A stretch of DNA of 39,789 bases, from the NCBI RefSeq assembly GCF_028765575.1, contig NZ_JARACO010000027.1, positions 1-39,789 on the forward strand, in the 5' to 3' direction. Positions 19,204 to 30,154 of this stretch are shown here, piece by piece. Numbering within the stretch: the stretch's first letter is position 1; each line of letters begins with the position of its first letter. Below the pieces are notes generated by a model. It was not told the origin of the DNA. It saw only the letters and a list, made by a program, of their open reading frames with translations, and ran no database searches. The position numbers and the translations under genes are program-made. The stretch is from Aliivibrio sp. S3MY1 (GTDB lineage: Bacteria; Pseudomonadota; Gammaproteobacteria; Enterobacterales; Vibrionaceae).

Positions 19204-20547
19204 TTATTGACCCGCAATCTTCATTGATTCAATTAAGATTGAACCCGTCTGAATTTGTGAACGCGTTTCGACATCACTGCCGACTGCAATAATATTTTGG
19301 TACATTTCAGCCAAATTACCGGCAATGGTGATCTCTGAAACTGGGTATTGGATCTCACCATTCTCCACCCAGAAACCAGCCGCTCCACGAGAATAGTCAC
19401 CCGTTACCGTATTTACACCTTGTCCCATTAGCTCAGTAACTAAAAGTCCTGTTCCCATGGTTTTTAGCATCTGATCAAAACTTTGACCTGTTGATTTAAC
19501 AAACCAGTTATGGATACCACCAGCATGACCTGTCGGTGTCATATTCAATTTACGTGCTGCATAGCTTGTTAATAAATACGTAGCTAATACACCATCGGTA
19601 ATGATTTCACGATCTTGGGTGTATAAGCCTTCACTATCAAACGGGCTACTTGCTAAGCCTTTTAAAATATGTGGACGTTCACTTACATTAAACCATTCAG
19701 GTAAGATCTTTTCATTGAGCTTATCTAACATGAAAGTAGATTTGCGATAAAGGTTTGCACCACTGATCGCCATCACCAAATGCCCTAGTAAGCCTGTTGC
19801 TACATCTGCTGCAAACATAACCGGTACTTTCATTGTATCCAATTTTTTAGCATCTAAACGACTTACTGTACGTTCAGCAGCTTCTAGCCCTACTTTTTTA
19901 GCATCCCATAAATCATCACGATGACGAGCCACGGTATAACTATAATCGCGCTCCATATCACCATTTTTATCGACACCAATAACACTACAGCTAATGCTAT
20001 GACGGCTTGATGGGTAACTTGCCAACATGCCATGACTGTTGCCGTAAACTTTAATACCGTAGTGGCTATCGTAGCTCGCGCCGTCACTCTGCTTAATTGA
20101 AGAGTGGTACTCTAAAGCGGCTTGCTCTGCTTCAATTGCTTTTTGTGCTGCGTAATCTGGTTCTGGATCATCGGGATGAAACAAATCTAAATCAGGAATA
20201 TTTTGAGCCATTAATTCTTTTGGTGCAGGTCCAGAAAATGGGTCTTCAGAAGTGTAATTTGCAATATCTAATGCCGCAGCTACCGTCTGTTGAATCGCTT
20301 TATCACTTAAATCAGATGTAGATGCACTGCCTTTACGATGGCCGCGATAAACGGTAATTCCTAGTGCGCCATCACGATTAAATTCAACGTTTTCAACCTC
20401 TCCCATTAAAGTAGAGACGCTAATACCTGTTGTTTTAGTAATCGCAACTTCTGCTGCACTTGCGTGTTTTGTTGCCATTTCTAACGCTTTGGCTACTGCT
20501 GCTTCAAGTTCTATTTTTTGATTCATCATTTGGGCTTTTGCATCCAT
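19204..20547 (-). CDS. pmbA: metalloprotease subunit TldE/PmbA
   Basis: Non-catalytic partner of TldD; in E. coli the pair matures microcin B17 and degrades CcdA. The 447 residues follow E. coli PmbA closely ([70 protein letters not shown]). It lacks the HExxxH zinc motif of TldD, as expected. The frame is open to 20619, but Met at 20547 starts the alignable region. The ribosome site is weak, and Met codons at 20529 and 20526 remain possible starts. Divergent from darP. Confidence 0.93.
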   Translation of the reverse strand: MDAKAQMMNQKIELEAAVAKALEMATKHASAAEVAITKTTGISVSTLMGEVENVEFNRDGALGITVYRGHRKGSASTSDLSDKAIQQTVAAALDIANYTSEDPFSGPAPKELMAQNIPDLDLFHPDDPEPDYAAQKAIEAEQAALEYHSSIKQSDGASYDSHYGIKVYGNSHGMLASYPSSRHSISCSVIGVDKNGDMERDYSYTVARHRDDLWDAKKVGLEAAERTVSRLDAKKLDTMKVPVMFAADVATGLLGHLVMAISGANLYRKSTFMLDKLNEKILPEWFNVSERPHILKGLASSPFDSEGLYTQDREIITDGVLATYLLTSYAARKLNMTPTGHAGGIHNWFVKSTGQSFDQMLKTMGTGLLVTELMGQGVNTVTGDYSRGAAGFWVENGEIQYPVSEITIAGNLAEMYQNIIAVGSDVETRSQIQTGSILIESMKIAGQ

Positions 20548-20665
20548 AACATCTGACTGAATATAAACATTTTTACTAGAATAACACTCTATGTGATAAA
20601 TTTGCGCCCAATTATCCATTTATCTTGCTAAAATAGAGATAATCACCCATTAAAGAATGAAGATC

Positions 20666-21196
20666 ATGGCACGCAAAAATCAAAAAGCTCCTTGGGAAGA
20701 AGAAGAAGAGATCATCTGGGTAAGTAGAACCGAGATGAAAAACGACATGGAAGACTTACAAAAACTGGGCGAAGAGTTAGTTGGTTTAAAGCCAGCCGTT
20801 CTTGCTAAATTTCCACTTTCAGAAACTCTGCAAGTGGCAATCTCAGACGCTCAACGTTTTAAAAATGAAGCAAAACGTCGCCAATTACAATACATTGGTA
20901 AGCTAATGCGTCTTGAAGATCCAGAACCAATTCAATTGGCTCTAGATAAAGTACGTAACAAGCACTCACAAGCAACAATTGCGCTTCAAAAATTAGAAAT
21001 CCTACGTGACCGTATGATTGAAACACCTAATCCTGTTATTGAAGAAGTAATGGTGAAATTCCCAGAAGCTGATCGTCAACGCTTCCGTCAACTTGCTCGT
21101 CAAGCAAGCAAAGAAAAAGCAGCGAATAAACCGCCAAAGGCGTATCGTGAAATTTTCCAAGTATTAAAAGATCTGTACTTAGACCAAGACCTATAA
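20666..21196 (+). CDS. darP: ribosome-associated 50S assembly protein DarP (YjgA)
   Basis: Small highly charged helical protein that associates with late 50S precursors and assists peptidyl transferase centre maturation in E. coli. The 176 residues are rich in Glu, Lys and Arg with long predicted helices. Starting at ATG 20666 gives the family N terminus [15 protein letters not shown]; an ATG nine bases earlier is in frame but less likely. It shares its upstream region with pmbA, an arrangement also seen in E. coli. Confidence 0.94.
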   Translation: MARKNQKAPWEEEEEIIWVSRTEMKNDMEDLQKLGEELVGLKPAVLAKFPLSETLQVAISDAQRFKNEAKRRQLQYIGKLMRLEDPEPIQLALDKVRNKHSQATIALQKLEILRDRMIETPNPVIEEVMVKFPEADRQRFRQLARQASKEKAANKPPKAYREIFQVLKDLYLDQDL

Positions 21197-21212
21197 TTTA
21201 GGTTAGGGTAAA

Positions 21213-21251
21213 AAAAAGAGCCAAGCATTATCATAATGCTTGGCTCTTTTT
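21213..21251. terminator. bidirectional terminator between darP and tldD
   Basis: AAAAAGAGCCAAGCATTA (21213-21230) pairs with TAATGCTTGGCTCTTTTT (21234-21251) as a perfect 18-bp stem with a 3-nt loop; A/T ends supply T-runs for both strands. Confidence 0.93.
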
Positions 21252-21272
21252 ATATACGTTAATTAATTCGAA

Positions 21273-22718
21273 CTATTCGGTACCGCCAACAGTCAATGCA
21301 TCTAACTTCAATGTTGGTTGACCAACACCTACTGGCACACTTTGTCCTGCTTTACCACAAACACCAACACCACGATCTAACGACAAGTCATTACCAACCA
21401 TAGAGATCTGTTGCATCGCTTCCATACCAGAGCCAATCAGTGTTGCGCCTTTTACTGGGCGGGTAATCTTACCATCTTCAATTAAATAGGCTTCTGATGC
21501 TGAGAATACAAACTTACCCGAAGTGATATCAACTTGGCCACCACCAAAGTTTGGTGCGTAAATGCCTTTCTTCACTGTTGAGATAATCTCTTCTGGTGCA
21601 TATTCACCTGGCAGCATGTAAGTATTCGTCATGCGTGGCATTGGTAAGTGTGCATAAGATTCACGACGACCATTACCTGTCGGAGCAACACCCATTAAAC
21701 GGGCATTCAACTTATCTTGCATGTAACCTTTTAATACACCATTTTCAATTAATGTATTGTATTGACCTGCAACACCTTCATCATCAACACTTAATGAGCC
21801 ACGACGATCAGCCATTGTGCCATCATCAACAATAGTACATACCGAAGAGGTTACTTGTTCACCTATTTTACCTGAAAATACTGATGACCCTTTACGGTTA
21901 AAGTCACCTTCAAGACCATGGCCTACCGCTTCATGCAATAGGACTCCAGGCCAACCTGAACCAAGAACAACTGGCATCATTCCCGCAGGAGCCGCATCAG
22001 CATCAAGATTAACAAGAGCCTGACGAATTGCTTCATCAGCAAATTCAAGTGCGATTGATTTACCGTTAACTTCAGTTAGGAAATAATCATAGCCATAACG
22101 ACCACCACCACCAGCACTGCCTCGTTCACGCTTATCACCACGTTGAACTAATACACTGATAGAAAGACGAACCAGTGGTCTAATATCCGCAGCATACGTA
22201 CCATCAAGGGCAGCAACTAGCATTTGTTCGTAAACACCACTGATGCTTGCAGATACCTCTTGAACTAACGGTTCTTTTGCTCGGATATAAGCGTCGACTT
22301 CTTCAAGTAATGCTATTTTTTGAGACTTATCCAAACTATTAAGTGGGTTAATTGGCGCATAAAACTGAGGCATTGCTTGAGAAGCAAACGCTTTTACTCG
22401 GCCTTCACCACCTTGCTGAACAATACCACGAGCCGCTTTTGCGCTTTGAGTTAATGCTTCAAGATTAATTTGGTCTGAATAAGCAAAACCTGTTTTTTCA
22501 CCTGCAACCGCACGGATACCAACACCACGGTCGATATTAAACGAGCCGTCTTTAATAATGCTGTCTTCGAGTACTAATGATTCATGCCAGCAAGATTGAA
22601 AGTAGATATCAGCATAGTCTACGTCTCTTTTTGCAATGGTGCTTAAGGTCTGAGACAGTTCCTGCTGACCGATCCCTGCTTGGCTTAATAAGGATTGTTC
22701 TACTTCTTGCAAAATCAT
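21273..22718 (-). CDS. tldD: metalloprotease catalytic subunit TldD
   Basis: Zinc protease subunit that works with TldE/PmbA on unfolded peptides. The 481 residues carry the catalytic motif HEAVGH (262-267), within [20 protein letters not shown], and the C-terminal glycine-rich core. It ends the mreB-to-tldD run. The ribosome site is weak, and no clear promoter is visible in the 114-base gap before it. Confidence 0.96.
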   Translation of the reverse strand: MILQEVEQSLLSQAGIGQQELSQTLSTIAKRDVDYADIYFQSCWHESLVLEDSIIKDGSFNIDRGVGIRAVAGEKTGFAYSDQINLEALTQSAKAARGIVQQGGEGRVKAFASQAMPQFYAPINPLNSLDKSQKIALLEEVDAYIRAKEPLVQEVSASISGVYEQMLVAALDGTYAADIRPLVRLSISVLVQRGDKRERGSAGGGGRYGYDYFLTEVNGKSIALEFADEAIRQALVNLDADAAPAGMMPVVLGSGWPGVLLHEAVGHGLEGDFNRKGSSVFSGKIGEQVTSSVCTIVDDGTMADRRGSLSVDDEGVAGQYNTLIENGVLKGYMQDKLNARLMGVAPTGNGRRESYAHLPMPRMTNTYMLPGEYAPEEIISTVKKGIYAPNFGGGQVDITSGKFVFSASEAYLIEDGKITRPVKGATLIGSGMEAMQQISMVGNDLSLDRGVGVCGKAGQSVPVGVGQPTLKLDALTVGGTE

Positions 22719-22832
22719 TCGAGATACTCTTGTTAAGAATTTAAGATCTAGGATCTAATTATGAATAAAAAAGGGTGTGTTTTATAGTGATATTCACTCT
22801 TTATATCAAATAAAGCGACAGCTATTCTGAGC

Positions 22833-23651
22833 TTAACTCAATTGACACTCTAACCTTGCGTGTTGAACCACTGGCATTTTCTTACGGATCATCGCTAATT
22901 GTGATTTATCTATATCAGCAATAATCACCCCTGTCCCCTCTCGCTGAGTTGCTACTTTATTTCCCCATGGGTCAATAATCATTGAGTGACCCCATGTTTC
23001 ACGTCCAGCTCCATGAGAGCCCCATTGACCAGCAGCTAACACCCAGCATTGTGTTTCAATCGCTCTTGAGCGCAATAAAATGTCCCAATGAGCATAACCC
23101 GTCACCTTAGTAAACGCAGCTGGCACGACGATAATCTCAGCCCCTTGTCGACGAAGCTCGCTGTATAATTGCGGAAAACGAACGTCATAACAAATAGAGA
23201 GCCCTAATTTACCAAAAGGCGTATCAACTACTTTAACTTCATTGCCCGGAGTAAAAGTGTCTGATTCTCGATAACTATGATGGCCGTCTTCAATCTCAAC
23301 ATCAAACATATGTAATTTATGGTAATGCTCAACCAGTACACCATGATCATCAAATACCAAACAAGTGGTCGATAGAGAATCATCCACATTTCTAATTGGA
23401 AAAGAACCAATCACGAGCCAAATCTGATAACGCTTAGCAAGAGCGGAAAGCGCATCTTGTAACTCTCCTTGTCCTAACGGCTCTGCATGGCGTTCATAGT
23501 CTTCTTTTTGACCAAATACGATGCTGTTTTCAGGCGTTAGTGCGAGTTTCGCCCCTTGTTGCTGTAATCCTTTCAGCTTAAGATTTAGCTGTTTAATGTT
23601 TTCTTCAGGAGTCGCTCCTGAGTTCATTTGAACGACGCCAACTTTACTCAT
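22833..23651 (-). CDS. carbon-nitrogen hydrolase (nitrilase/Nit family)
   Basis: Member of the nitrilase superfamily with the catalytic triad visible: Glu41 (LTPENS), Lys112 (YHKLHMF) and Cys154 (SICYDVRFP). The 272 residues are typical. The HKLHMFDVEI pattern resembles Nit1-type amidases that hydrolyse deaminated glutathione, but the substrate cannot be fixed from sequence. I used ATG 23651, which has AAGGA six bases upstream, rather than the GTG just before it. It lies between yhdP and tldD, which are adjacent in E. coli. Confidence 0.9.
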   Translation of the reverse strand: MSKVGVVQMNSGATPEENIKQLNLKLKGLQQQGAKLALTPENSIVFGQKEDYERHAEPLGQGELQDALSALAKRYQIWLVIGSFPIRNVDDSLSTTCLVFDDHGVLVEHYHKLHMFDVEIEDGHHSYRESDTFTPGNEVKVVDTPFGKLGLSICYDVRFPQLYSELRRQGAEIIVVPAAFTKVTGYAHWDILLRSRAIETQCWVLAAGQWGSHGAGRETWGHSMIIDPWGNKVATQREGTGVIIADIDKSQLAMIRKKMPVVQHARLECQLS

Positions 23652-23702
23652 CACACTTCCTTATTTGATTATTACTCACTGTAAATAACGGCTAACTTAG
23701 AC

Positions 23703-26700
23703 TTATTTTTCGGTTTTCTCCGGCAATTGATACTCACCTTGACTACGAGATAACTCTTTTACTGTTGGAGACTCAAGCGGCCCTTCCACCTTATAATTAA
23801 CTTGCGTAATAACGTCGATAACCGGCGCAATAGCCGTTGCGACTGCAAGTACAATAATCGCGGTTTGTGGCGCAACAGCAAATGCAGTAATAATAGGGAT
23901 CCCTGAGGTTAAATCTGGGGTAAAGCTTACTTCAGCATCGACTAGGCGTGTATTTAAGTTCGCTTTACCTTTAATGCTCATCTCACCTGCAACTGCATCC
24001 ATGGTTAAGTTATTACTGACAAATACGCCATTACGCATTTTACCGCTGCCAGTGATGGCGTTAAATGCCATCCCATCATCAAATACATCTCTGAAGTCTA
24101 GTTTCATTTTACGAATAATCGAATCAATACTAAATAGGCCTAGGAAGCGTGCTGCTCCTTTAACATCAGTGATCACGCCTTCGCCTAATGTTGACGATAA
24201 ATCGCCAGAGAGTGTATTAATTTGAATGCTCCAAGGTGCGCCTTCCCATTGAAGATCCCCATCCATACTATAACTGGCTTTTTGAATACCAGAACTAATA
24301 CCAAAACGAGCTAACAATTCAGAATTATCTTCACCGGATGCCTTAATCTTGAATTTTGAATGACTGGTATCTTTATCTAATAACCAATCTCCAGACATCG
24401 CTAATTTATTCTCACCGCTCGTTATCTTCAATTTATCTAAATAAAAGGTATTCGCTTTTTTGTGCAACTTAGTATCAACTTTACCGAGCTTGTAGCCTTG
24501 AACCCATGTGTTATTAATCGTCAGTTCTACATTCGGCATCAAGCGGAAAAATTCTCGATCAAAATCAGAAATAACCGCTTCATCTCCATTCGCTTGATGT
24601 AAACGCTTTTGATTTTCTGGCTTATCTAAACTTGGAATAAAGATATGAAGATTATCTAATTGCACTAATAAATCATCATGGCCTTTCCAGCTTGCCTTTC
24701 CATCCACTTCTTGGCTGTTAACTTGTATATACCAGCCTTGAGATTTTTTACGTACATCTGTATTTACATCGTTCCAATCTAATGTCGCTAATCGTAATGA
24801 CTTCACATTGGCATCAATACGGGTTGGTACTGGGAACGTAGGGAAATGACTCATCGCCACTTTACCTTTTTTCACAGGCTTCGCATGATTTAAAATAGGC
24901 TCAGATAACCAAGCATCCAGATCTAATGATTGTGTATTAATCGAAACGGATTGCCCAACAATTGGGCTCACTTTAAAATTACCACGCCCAACCACAACAT
25001 GACTTGCTGCTATTACTGGTATTTTTTCACTAATATTAATTTCAGCTTGATACTTAGCATTAGGTAAGGTCAATCGTCCTGATAGTTTCTCTGAATTTCC
25101 AGACACTTGCAGTAACGCTTTTTCTGCTGTGCCGTTATCAAGAGCCAACGGATAAGGCAGAGTAGACGTCATGTTGTCTAATGAAGCATTTACTCCTATT
25201 TGATAAGTAAAACCAACATCTGCAACTTGTAAATTAATATCAGAATTCCATCTAGAAACACCACTCAGTTTTTCCATCATTGGAGAATCGATATATTCTC
25301 TTAATGGCGAGATTTTCCATTTACCTTTTGTTTCAATCGCAACACTGTAAAAATCAGACTGTGCTTCACCATTAAATGAAAGAGAGATTGGTTGCCCTAA
25401 TAGTGACGCTTTAATTCCTGAGGCTTTCACTACATCATTATCAAACTCAATTCGCCCCCTTGCATTGGTTAATACAATACTCGGTGACTGTAATTCAATA
25501 TGGTTATTAGCAAGATCGGCATAACCCCATGCTCGTACATCTTTGCCTGTAAATGGAATATCTAATCGTAGTAGCGCATCAACGCGATTATCTACTTGTA
25601 TACTATTAAGCGCCGCGCCAACAGAATCGACCAACGGTGTGGCTGTCATGTATTCACGAACCGCTTTACCTGAACCATTTGCCGTAGCACGAATAGTTAA
25701 CTTACCGTCTTCCGCCAAATTGGCAATTCGTCCTGTGACACGAGTGGCATGCACATCCATTAAGTCTGCTGAGTGGGAGCTTAAGAACATAGAAGCGTTT
25801 TGAAACATTAAATCTAACTGTAAATTAGTCAGAGGCGGCCACGCGGTATCAAACGAGAATTGAGCGTCTTTTAATCCCACTTTAACTTGAAAAATACCGT
25901 CATATTTAGTGTAAGGGAAGTCGGCTAACTCTCCATACCAAAGTAGCTGCACCGTTTTAGCACTGCCACCTTGAACGGCAGTAGATAGGTAATCTGTCAG
26001 ATCTTGCCCTAATGCTAAGGTCGGTAAATAGCGCCAAGTTTGATCAGCATGAAAGGCATCAGCTTCAGCATAAAAAGAGAGTACTGAAGGCTTATCTTTA
26101 GGGAAATCTAATAGAAACTCCCCCTTTGCTTGCAAGTCAGGTGTCGATACATTGATGTAATCAGACCATAAACGCCAACCGTTATCATTGACTTCCCAAT
26201 AAGCAGTGATATCACCATTTTTTATATTTAATGGCGCTTGAAATACCTCTCCATAAGGTAGCGTATCATCGACTAATGATAATTTAGCTTTGCCCTTTTC
26301 AGCATTACCTGCAATCAAAACATTTAATTTATGAAAACCTGGCAGTAACTCCCACTGATTAATTTTTGCTTCATGGATGGATGCTGAATAGCTCAATCCA
26401 AGAGAGTGATCATACTCAACTCGAATATCATTAATACTGCCCTTAGGATCCAAAATAGTAAGCAGGTTAGTAATATTATCTTGAGAAGATCTCAGTAAAG
26501 TTTTTAAACCCAATGCACTCTGTAAATCAACATGTGCTAGATTTAAAATCCACTTTTCAGGTTGCCAAGTGAAATTTCCTGAGATCTCAGGCCATAGCTC
26601 TGCTTGATGTTTAACTTGGATATCAGAAGCAGAAACCTTCCACCCTTCTCTATCAGGCTGAAGCTCAAACACGCCACCTTCAACACTCGCTTGATGAACC

Positions 26701-27575
26701 GTTTTACCTTCTAACCAATTAACATAAGAAGGAGAAGCTTCGACAAGCGCATCAATCGGTTGCCCATTTTTAAAAGATAACCACGCATTAGCTGAAACTT
26801 CACCTTGAGTAATGCCATATTCATTCAGAAGTTCTCCAGTGATCCACGGGGTTACTTGAATATTTTTAGCTTCTATATAAAAGTGGCCGTCTAAGCTTTT
26901 AAACGTGCCTTTCTCTTTAAAGTTAGCGATGACTTTAAGTTGATTTATCTCACTACCAATGACACTAACAACACCTTCAGCTAGATGCTTTCTACGTTCG
27001 TTTCGCCATTGTAATGAATCTATTTGTACTGTTTTATTGGTTCCATCAAGTGCCACAAAAGCAACTTGGGAATCTTTTAATGAGAAATGATTTAATCGAA
27101 CTAAAAATATATCTTCGAGACGTTTACCCAACGATTTATCAGCTTGCTTGCTCTTTGGATCCTGTTCTTCTTCCTCGGCATCAGAAGAGCGCTTACCTAA
27201 TGAGGTAAGATCAGCGCTTAACTTATCAATTCGTAGATCCGCAAATTGAGGTTGCCTAGCCCAAAGCGAAGAAAGAATATTCAGTTGGATCTCGACTTCT
27301 TTAACCGCAATGATTTCATCACCAGTCGCAGGGTCGATAGCGGTAAGCTTTCGAAGATTTAAAGAGGGGTTAGTATTTCGCCAGCGACCATCTAGCTCAC
27401 CAATTGAAATTGAAAAACCCGTTACTTGGGAAAGAAAGCCTTCAATTTCAGGCTGATATTTATTCAACGAAGGAAGAAACAGGCGCAAGCTTGTAATGAC
27501 TAATGCTGCTAGTAAAAATACCAGCAGCAATAATCCCATCAAGCAACGTTCAAAACGAATTAACTTAGTGGTCAC
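23703..27575 (-). CDS. yhdP: AsmA-like envelope protein YhdP
   Basis: Very large (1290 residues) bitopic protein with one N-terminal membrane helix (about 13-33) and a long periplasmic beta-rich body. In E. coli YhdP, with TamB and YdbH, is implicated in moving phospholipid to the outer membrane. The hydrophobic C-terminal segment near residues 1225-1255 (TAFAVAPQTAIIVLAVATAIAP) is typical. The start is GTG at 27575, 13 bases after the rng stop, with only a weak AGAGA ahead. Domain limits beyond the helix cannot be read by eye. Confidence 0.93.
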   Translation of the reverse strand: MTTKLIRFERCLMGLLLLVFLLAALVITSLRLFLPSLNKYQPEIEGFLSQVTGFSISIGELDGRWRNTNPSLNLRKLTAIDPATGDEIIAVKEVEIQLNILSSLWARQPQFADLRIDKLSADLTSLGKRSSDAEEEEQDPKSKQADKSLGKRLEDIFLVRLNHFSLKDSQVAFVALDGTNKTVQIDSLQWRNERRKHLAEGVVSVIGSEINQLKVIANFKEKGTFKSLDGHFYIEAKNIQVTPWITGELLNEYGITQGEVSANAWLSFKNGQPIDALVEASPSYVNWLEGKTVHQASVEGGVFELQPDREGWKVSASDIQVKHQAELWPEISGNFTWQPEKWILNLAHVDLQSALGLKTLLRSSQDNITNLLTILDPKGSINDIRVEYDHSLGLSYSASIHEAKINQWELLPGFHKLNVLIAGNAEKGKAKLSLVDDTLPYGEVFQAPLNIKNGDITAYWEVNDNGWRLWSDYINVSTPDLQAKGEFLLDFPKDKPSVLSFYAEADAFHADQTWRYLPTLALGQDLTDYLSTAVQGGSAKTVQLLWYGELADFPYTKYDGIFQVKVGLKDAQFSFDTAWPPLTNLQLDLMFQNASMFLSSHSADLMDVHATRVTGRIANLAEDGKLTIRATANGSGKAVREYMTATPLVDSVGAALNSIQVDNRVDALLRLDIPFTGKDVRAWGYADLANNHIELQSPSIVLTNARGRIEFDNDVVKASGIKASLLGQPISLSFNGEAQSDFYSVAIETKGKWKISPLREYIDSPMMEKLSGVSRWNSDINLQVADVGFTYQIGVNASLDNMTSTLPYPLALDNGTAEKALLQVSGNSEKLSGRLTLPNAKYQAEINISEKIPVIAASHVVVGRGNFKVSPIVGQSVSINTQSLDLDAWLSEPILNHAKPVKKGKVAMSHFPTFPVPTRIDANVKSLRLATLDWNDVNTDVRKKSQGWYIQVNSQEVDGKASWKGHDDLLVQLDNLHIFIPSLDKPENQKRLHQANGDEAVISDFDREFFRLMPNVELTINNTWVQGYKLGKVDTKLHKKANTFYLDKLKITSGENKLAMSGDWLLDKDTSHSKFKIKASGEDNSELLARFGISSGIQKASYSMDGDLQWEGAPWSIQINTLSGDLSSTLGEGVITDVKGAARFLGLFSIDSIIRKMKLDFRDVFDDGMAFNAITGSGKMRNGVFVSNNLTMDAVAGEMSIKGKANLNTRLVDAEVSFTPDLTSGIPIITAFAVAPQTAIIVLAVATAIAPVIDVITQVNYKVEGPLESPTVKELSRSQGEYQLPEKTEK

Positions 27576-27588
27576 GTATTATTATTCT

Positions 27589-29058
27589 CTACATCATTAC
27601 GACATCAAACTGCTCTTGAATATAAAGAGGTTCAGCTTGAATTTTTACCTGTTTACCAATGAAAAGTTCAAGTTCTGCGAGTGCATGTGACTCTTCGCCT
27701 TCAAGCGCATTCGCCACTGCAACAGAGGCATATACAACAAACTTATCTGAATCATAAGCTCGGTTTACTCGTGTGATTTCACGTAATATTTCGTAGCATA
27801 CACTTTCAATCGTTTTAACCGCCCCTCGACCTTCACAGGTTGGACACTGATCACATAAGATATGTTCAATACTTTCACGAGTTCGTTTTCGAGTCATTTC
27901 AACTAAACCAAGCTGAGTAAACCCATTAACGTTACTTTTAACTCGATCTTTATCTAATGCAGCACCAAGCACCTGCAGCACTCGACGGCGATGCTCTTCA
28001 CTCATCATGTCAATAAAATCAATGATGATGATGCCACCAAGATTACGTAAACGTAACTGACGAGCAATCGCTTGTGTCGCTTCAATATTGGTATTAAAAA
28101 TGGTTTCTTCTAAATTACGTCGCCCAACAAACGCCCCGGTATTGATATCAACAGTGGTCATCGCCTCTGTTTGATCAATAATTAGGTAACCACCTGACTT
28201 CAACTCTACTTTACGATCAAGAGCTCGTTGAATTTCGTTCTCTGTTTCGTACATATCAAAAATAGGCTTATCGCCTGAGTAATACTCAAGTTTCTTAGTT
28301 AGCTCTGGTACAAATTCTGTTGTAAATTGCTTTAACTTTTCAAAAGCTAGTTTTGAATCAACACGAATTAAATCAAGCTCTGTTCCAACAAAATCACGCA
28401 GAATACGTTGATCTAAACCTAGCTCACCGTACAGCATTGATTTGGTTTTGCTTTTTTTACGGCGCTCAATCACCTTGTGCCATAAACGCTTTAAGAAAGC
28501 AGCATCTTGTGAGATCTCAGCTTCGCTTGCGCCTTCTGCAGCGGTGCGAATAATAAAACCACCAAACTCATCACAATAATCAGAAACTGTATTCTTTAAA
28601 CGATTACGCTCTTTTTCACTTTCAATACGTTGTGATACACCGACATGACTCGCCCCTGGCATAAATACCAAATAGCGAGAAGGAAGGGTAATATCCGTGG
28701 TTAAACGAGCGCCTTTAGTACCCAGAGGGTCTTTAACTACTTGCACCACCAGGTCTTGTCCTTGGTGTACTAGCTGAGAAATATCTCTCACTTGAAACTG
28801 GCGTTTTTCATTTTCAGACACGCATTCCGTATGAGGAACGATGTCTGAGGCGTGCAGAAATGCGGCTTTATCTAGACCGATATCTATAAACGCAGCTTGC
28901 ATCCCCGGTAATACTCGGCTTACTCGGCCTTTGTATATATTACCCACAATACCGCGTCTTGCTTCTCTTTCTACATGGATCTCTTGAAGCACACCGGCTT
29001 CAATCATCGCAACACGAGTTTCACTCGGCGTTACGTTTATTAACAACTCTGTACTCAT
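27589..29058 (-). CDS. rng: ribonuclease G
   Basis: Endonuclease of the RNase E/G family; matures the 16S rRNA 5' end and cleaves some mRNAs. The 489 residues equal the E. coli length. An S1 domain begins near residue 38 (GNIYKGRVSRVLPGMQAAFID), and catalytic acidic residues lie in VDINTG and IIIIDFIDM. The zinc-link cysteines are in CDQCPTC (402-408). GAGGTG lies upstream of the ATG. It sits between maf and yhdP, as in E. coli. Confidence 0.97.
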   Translation of the reverse strand: MSTELLINVTPSETRVAMIEAGVLQEIHVEREARRGIVGNIYKGRVSRVLPGMQAAFIDIGLDKAAFLHASDIVPHTECVSENEKRQFQVRDISQLVHQGQDLVVQVVKDPLGTKGARLTTDITLPSRYLVFMPGASHVGVSQRIESEKERNRLKNTVSDYCDEFGGFIIRTAAEGASEAEISQDAAFLKRLWHKVIERRKKSKTKSMLYGELGLDQRILRDFVGTELDLIRVDSKLAFEKLKQFTTEFVPELTKKLEYYSGDKPIFDMYETENEIQRALDRKVELKSGGYLIIDQTEAMTTVDINTGAFVGRRNLEETIFNTNIEATQAIARQLRLRNLGGIIIIDFIDMMSEEHRRRVLQVLGAALDKDRVKSNVNGFTQLGLVEMTRKRTRESIEHILCDQCPTCEGRGAVKTIESVCYEILREITRVNRAYDSDKFVVYASVAVANALEGEESHALAELELFIGKQVKIQAEPLYIQEQFDVVMM

Positions 29059-29077
29059 TGGAGCACCTCACTAATTT

Positions 29078-29653
29078 TTACAAAAATTGGTGTAAGAGCT
29101 GATCTGTTTCCATCAAAGGCAGTCCCATGACAGCATGATAGCTGCCATCTATACGCGAGACAAATCGCCCACCACTACCTTGAATACCGTATGACCCTGC
29201 TTTATCGCAAGGTTCTCCACTTTCCCAATATTGTTCTATTTCTTGTTCTGAAAGTGTTCTAAACCACACCTGTGTTATTACTGTTTTGGTTCTAATGTCA
29301 TCAGATGTTGCTAGTGTTACGGCAGTCATTACTTGATGTTGACGACCAGACAGTGCTAAAAGCATTCTCTTAGCATCTTCAAAATCTTTCGGTTTTTCTA
29401 AAATAACACCATCAATTACCACTATGGTATCAGAGCCCAATACTGGGACATGTTTATTCTTTGTTCGCTCTAATGCTCTTACGCCAGCTTGCGCTTTATC
29501 TTTTGATAGTCGTTCTACATACATAAGAGGTGTCTCATGTGACTGATGCACTTCTTCAACATCTATAGATAAAAGCTCAAACTGATACCCTAGTTGAGTT
29601 AATAATTCTTTTCTTCTTGGAGAGCCAGAAGCTAAGAAAACTTGAGTAGTCAT
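29078..29653 (-). CDS. maf: Maf-like nucleoside triphosphate pyrophosphatase
   Basis: House-cleaning pyrophosphatase; the YhdE-type paralogue next to rng acts on dTTP and UTP in E. coli. The 191 residues show ASGSPRRKELL (8-18), the catalytic Asp75 in GSDTIV, and KPKD (about 87-90). Substrate choice is taken from synteny. It lies nine bases after mreD. Confidence 0.94.
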   Translation of the reverse strand: MTTQVFLASGSPRRKELLTQLGYQFELLSIDVEEVHQSHETPLMYVERLSKDKAQAGVRALERTKNKHVPVLGSDTIVVIDGVILEKPKDFEDAKRMLLALSGRQHQVMTAVTLATSDDIRTKTVITQVWFRTLSEQEIEQYWESGEPCDKAGSYGIQGSGGRFVSRIDGSYHAVMGLPLMETDQLLHQFL

Positions 29654-29662
29654 TTTATTTCC

Positions 29663-30154
29663 CTATCGAATTGACCAATGACGACGCACCCTGCGCATCA
29701 ATAAAAACAACCATGGCCAAAGAATGAAGTTTAACACGCCAGCCCATAAAAAATGTGCGTTAAAAGCCACATCACGAACTAAAAACTCACCCATAAACTC
29801 TAATATTTTACCAAGTAAGGTTAACCCTGAAAAAATAGCCGCTTGTTGCCACAATGCTAAATTTCTCAGTACCTTAAAATTTGCGGCAACAAGATAGACT
29901 AAAATAGCCATTGTCATGCCACGGATCCCTAATGTCGTACCCAGTAACAGGTCCCACAAGATACCGAGTAACATTGCCGTTCCGACATTAACTCGGTGAG
30001 GCAGTGCAAGTACCCAGTAAAAGGTCACTAAAATAATCCAAGAAGGTCTCAGTACCTCTAGAGTTCCAGGCCACGGAGTCGCTTGCAAGGTTAAAGCGAT
30101 TAAAAAAGAGAGCCAAATGATGATTCGACCGCGCATTAAATGACTACTGGCCAT
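29663..30154 (-). CDS. mreD: rod-shape-determining protein MreD
   Basis: Small inner-membrane protein of the elongasome. The 163 residues contain about five hydrophobic segments and a basic C terminus (MRRVRRHW). Similarity across the family is low, but GILWDLLLGTTLGIRG is characteristic. The start overlaps the mreC end by 11 bases. Confidence 0.94.
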   Translation of the reverse strand: MASSHLMRGRIIIWLSFLIALTLQATPWPGTLEVLRPSWIILVTFYWVLALPHRVNVGTAMLLGILWDLLLGTTLGIRGMTMAILVYLVAANFKVLRNLALWQQAAIFSGLTLLGKILEFMGEFLVRDVAFNAHFLWAGVLNFILWPWLFLLMRRVRRHWSIR

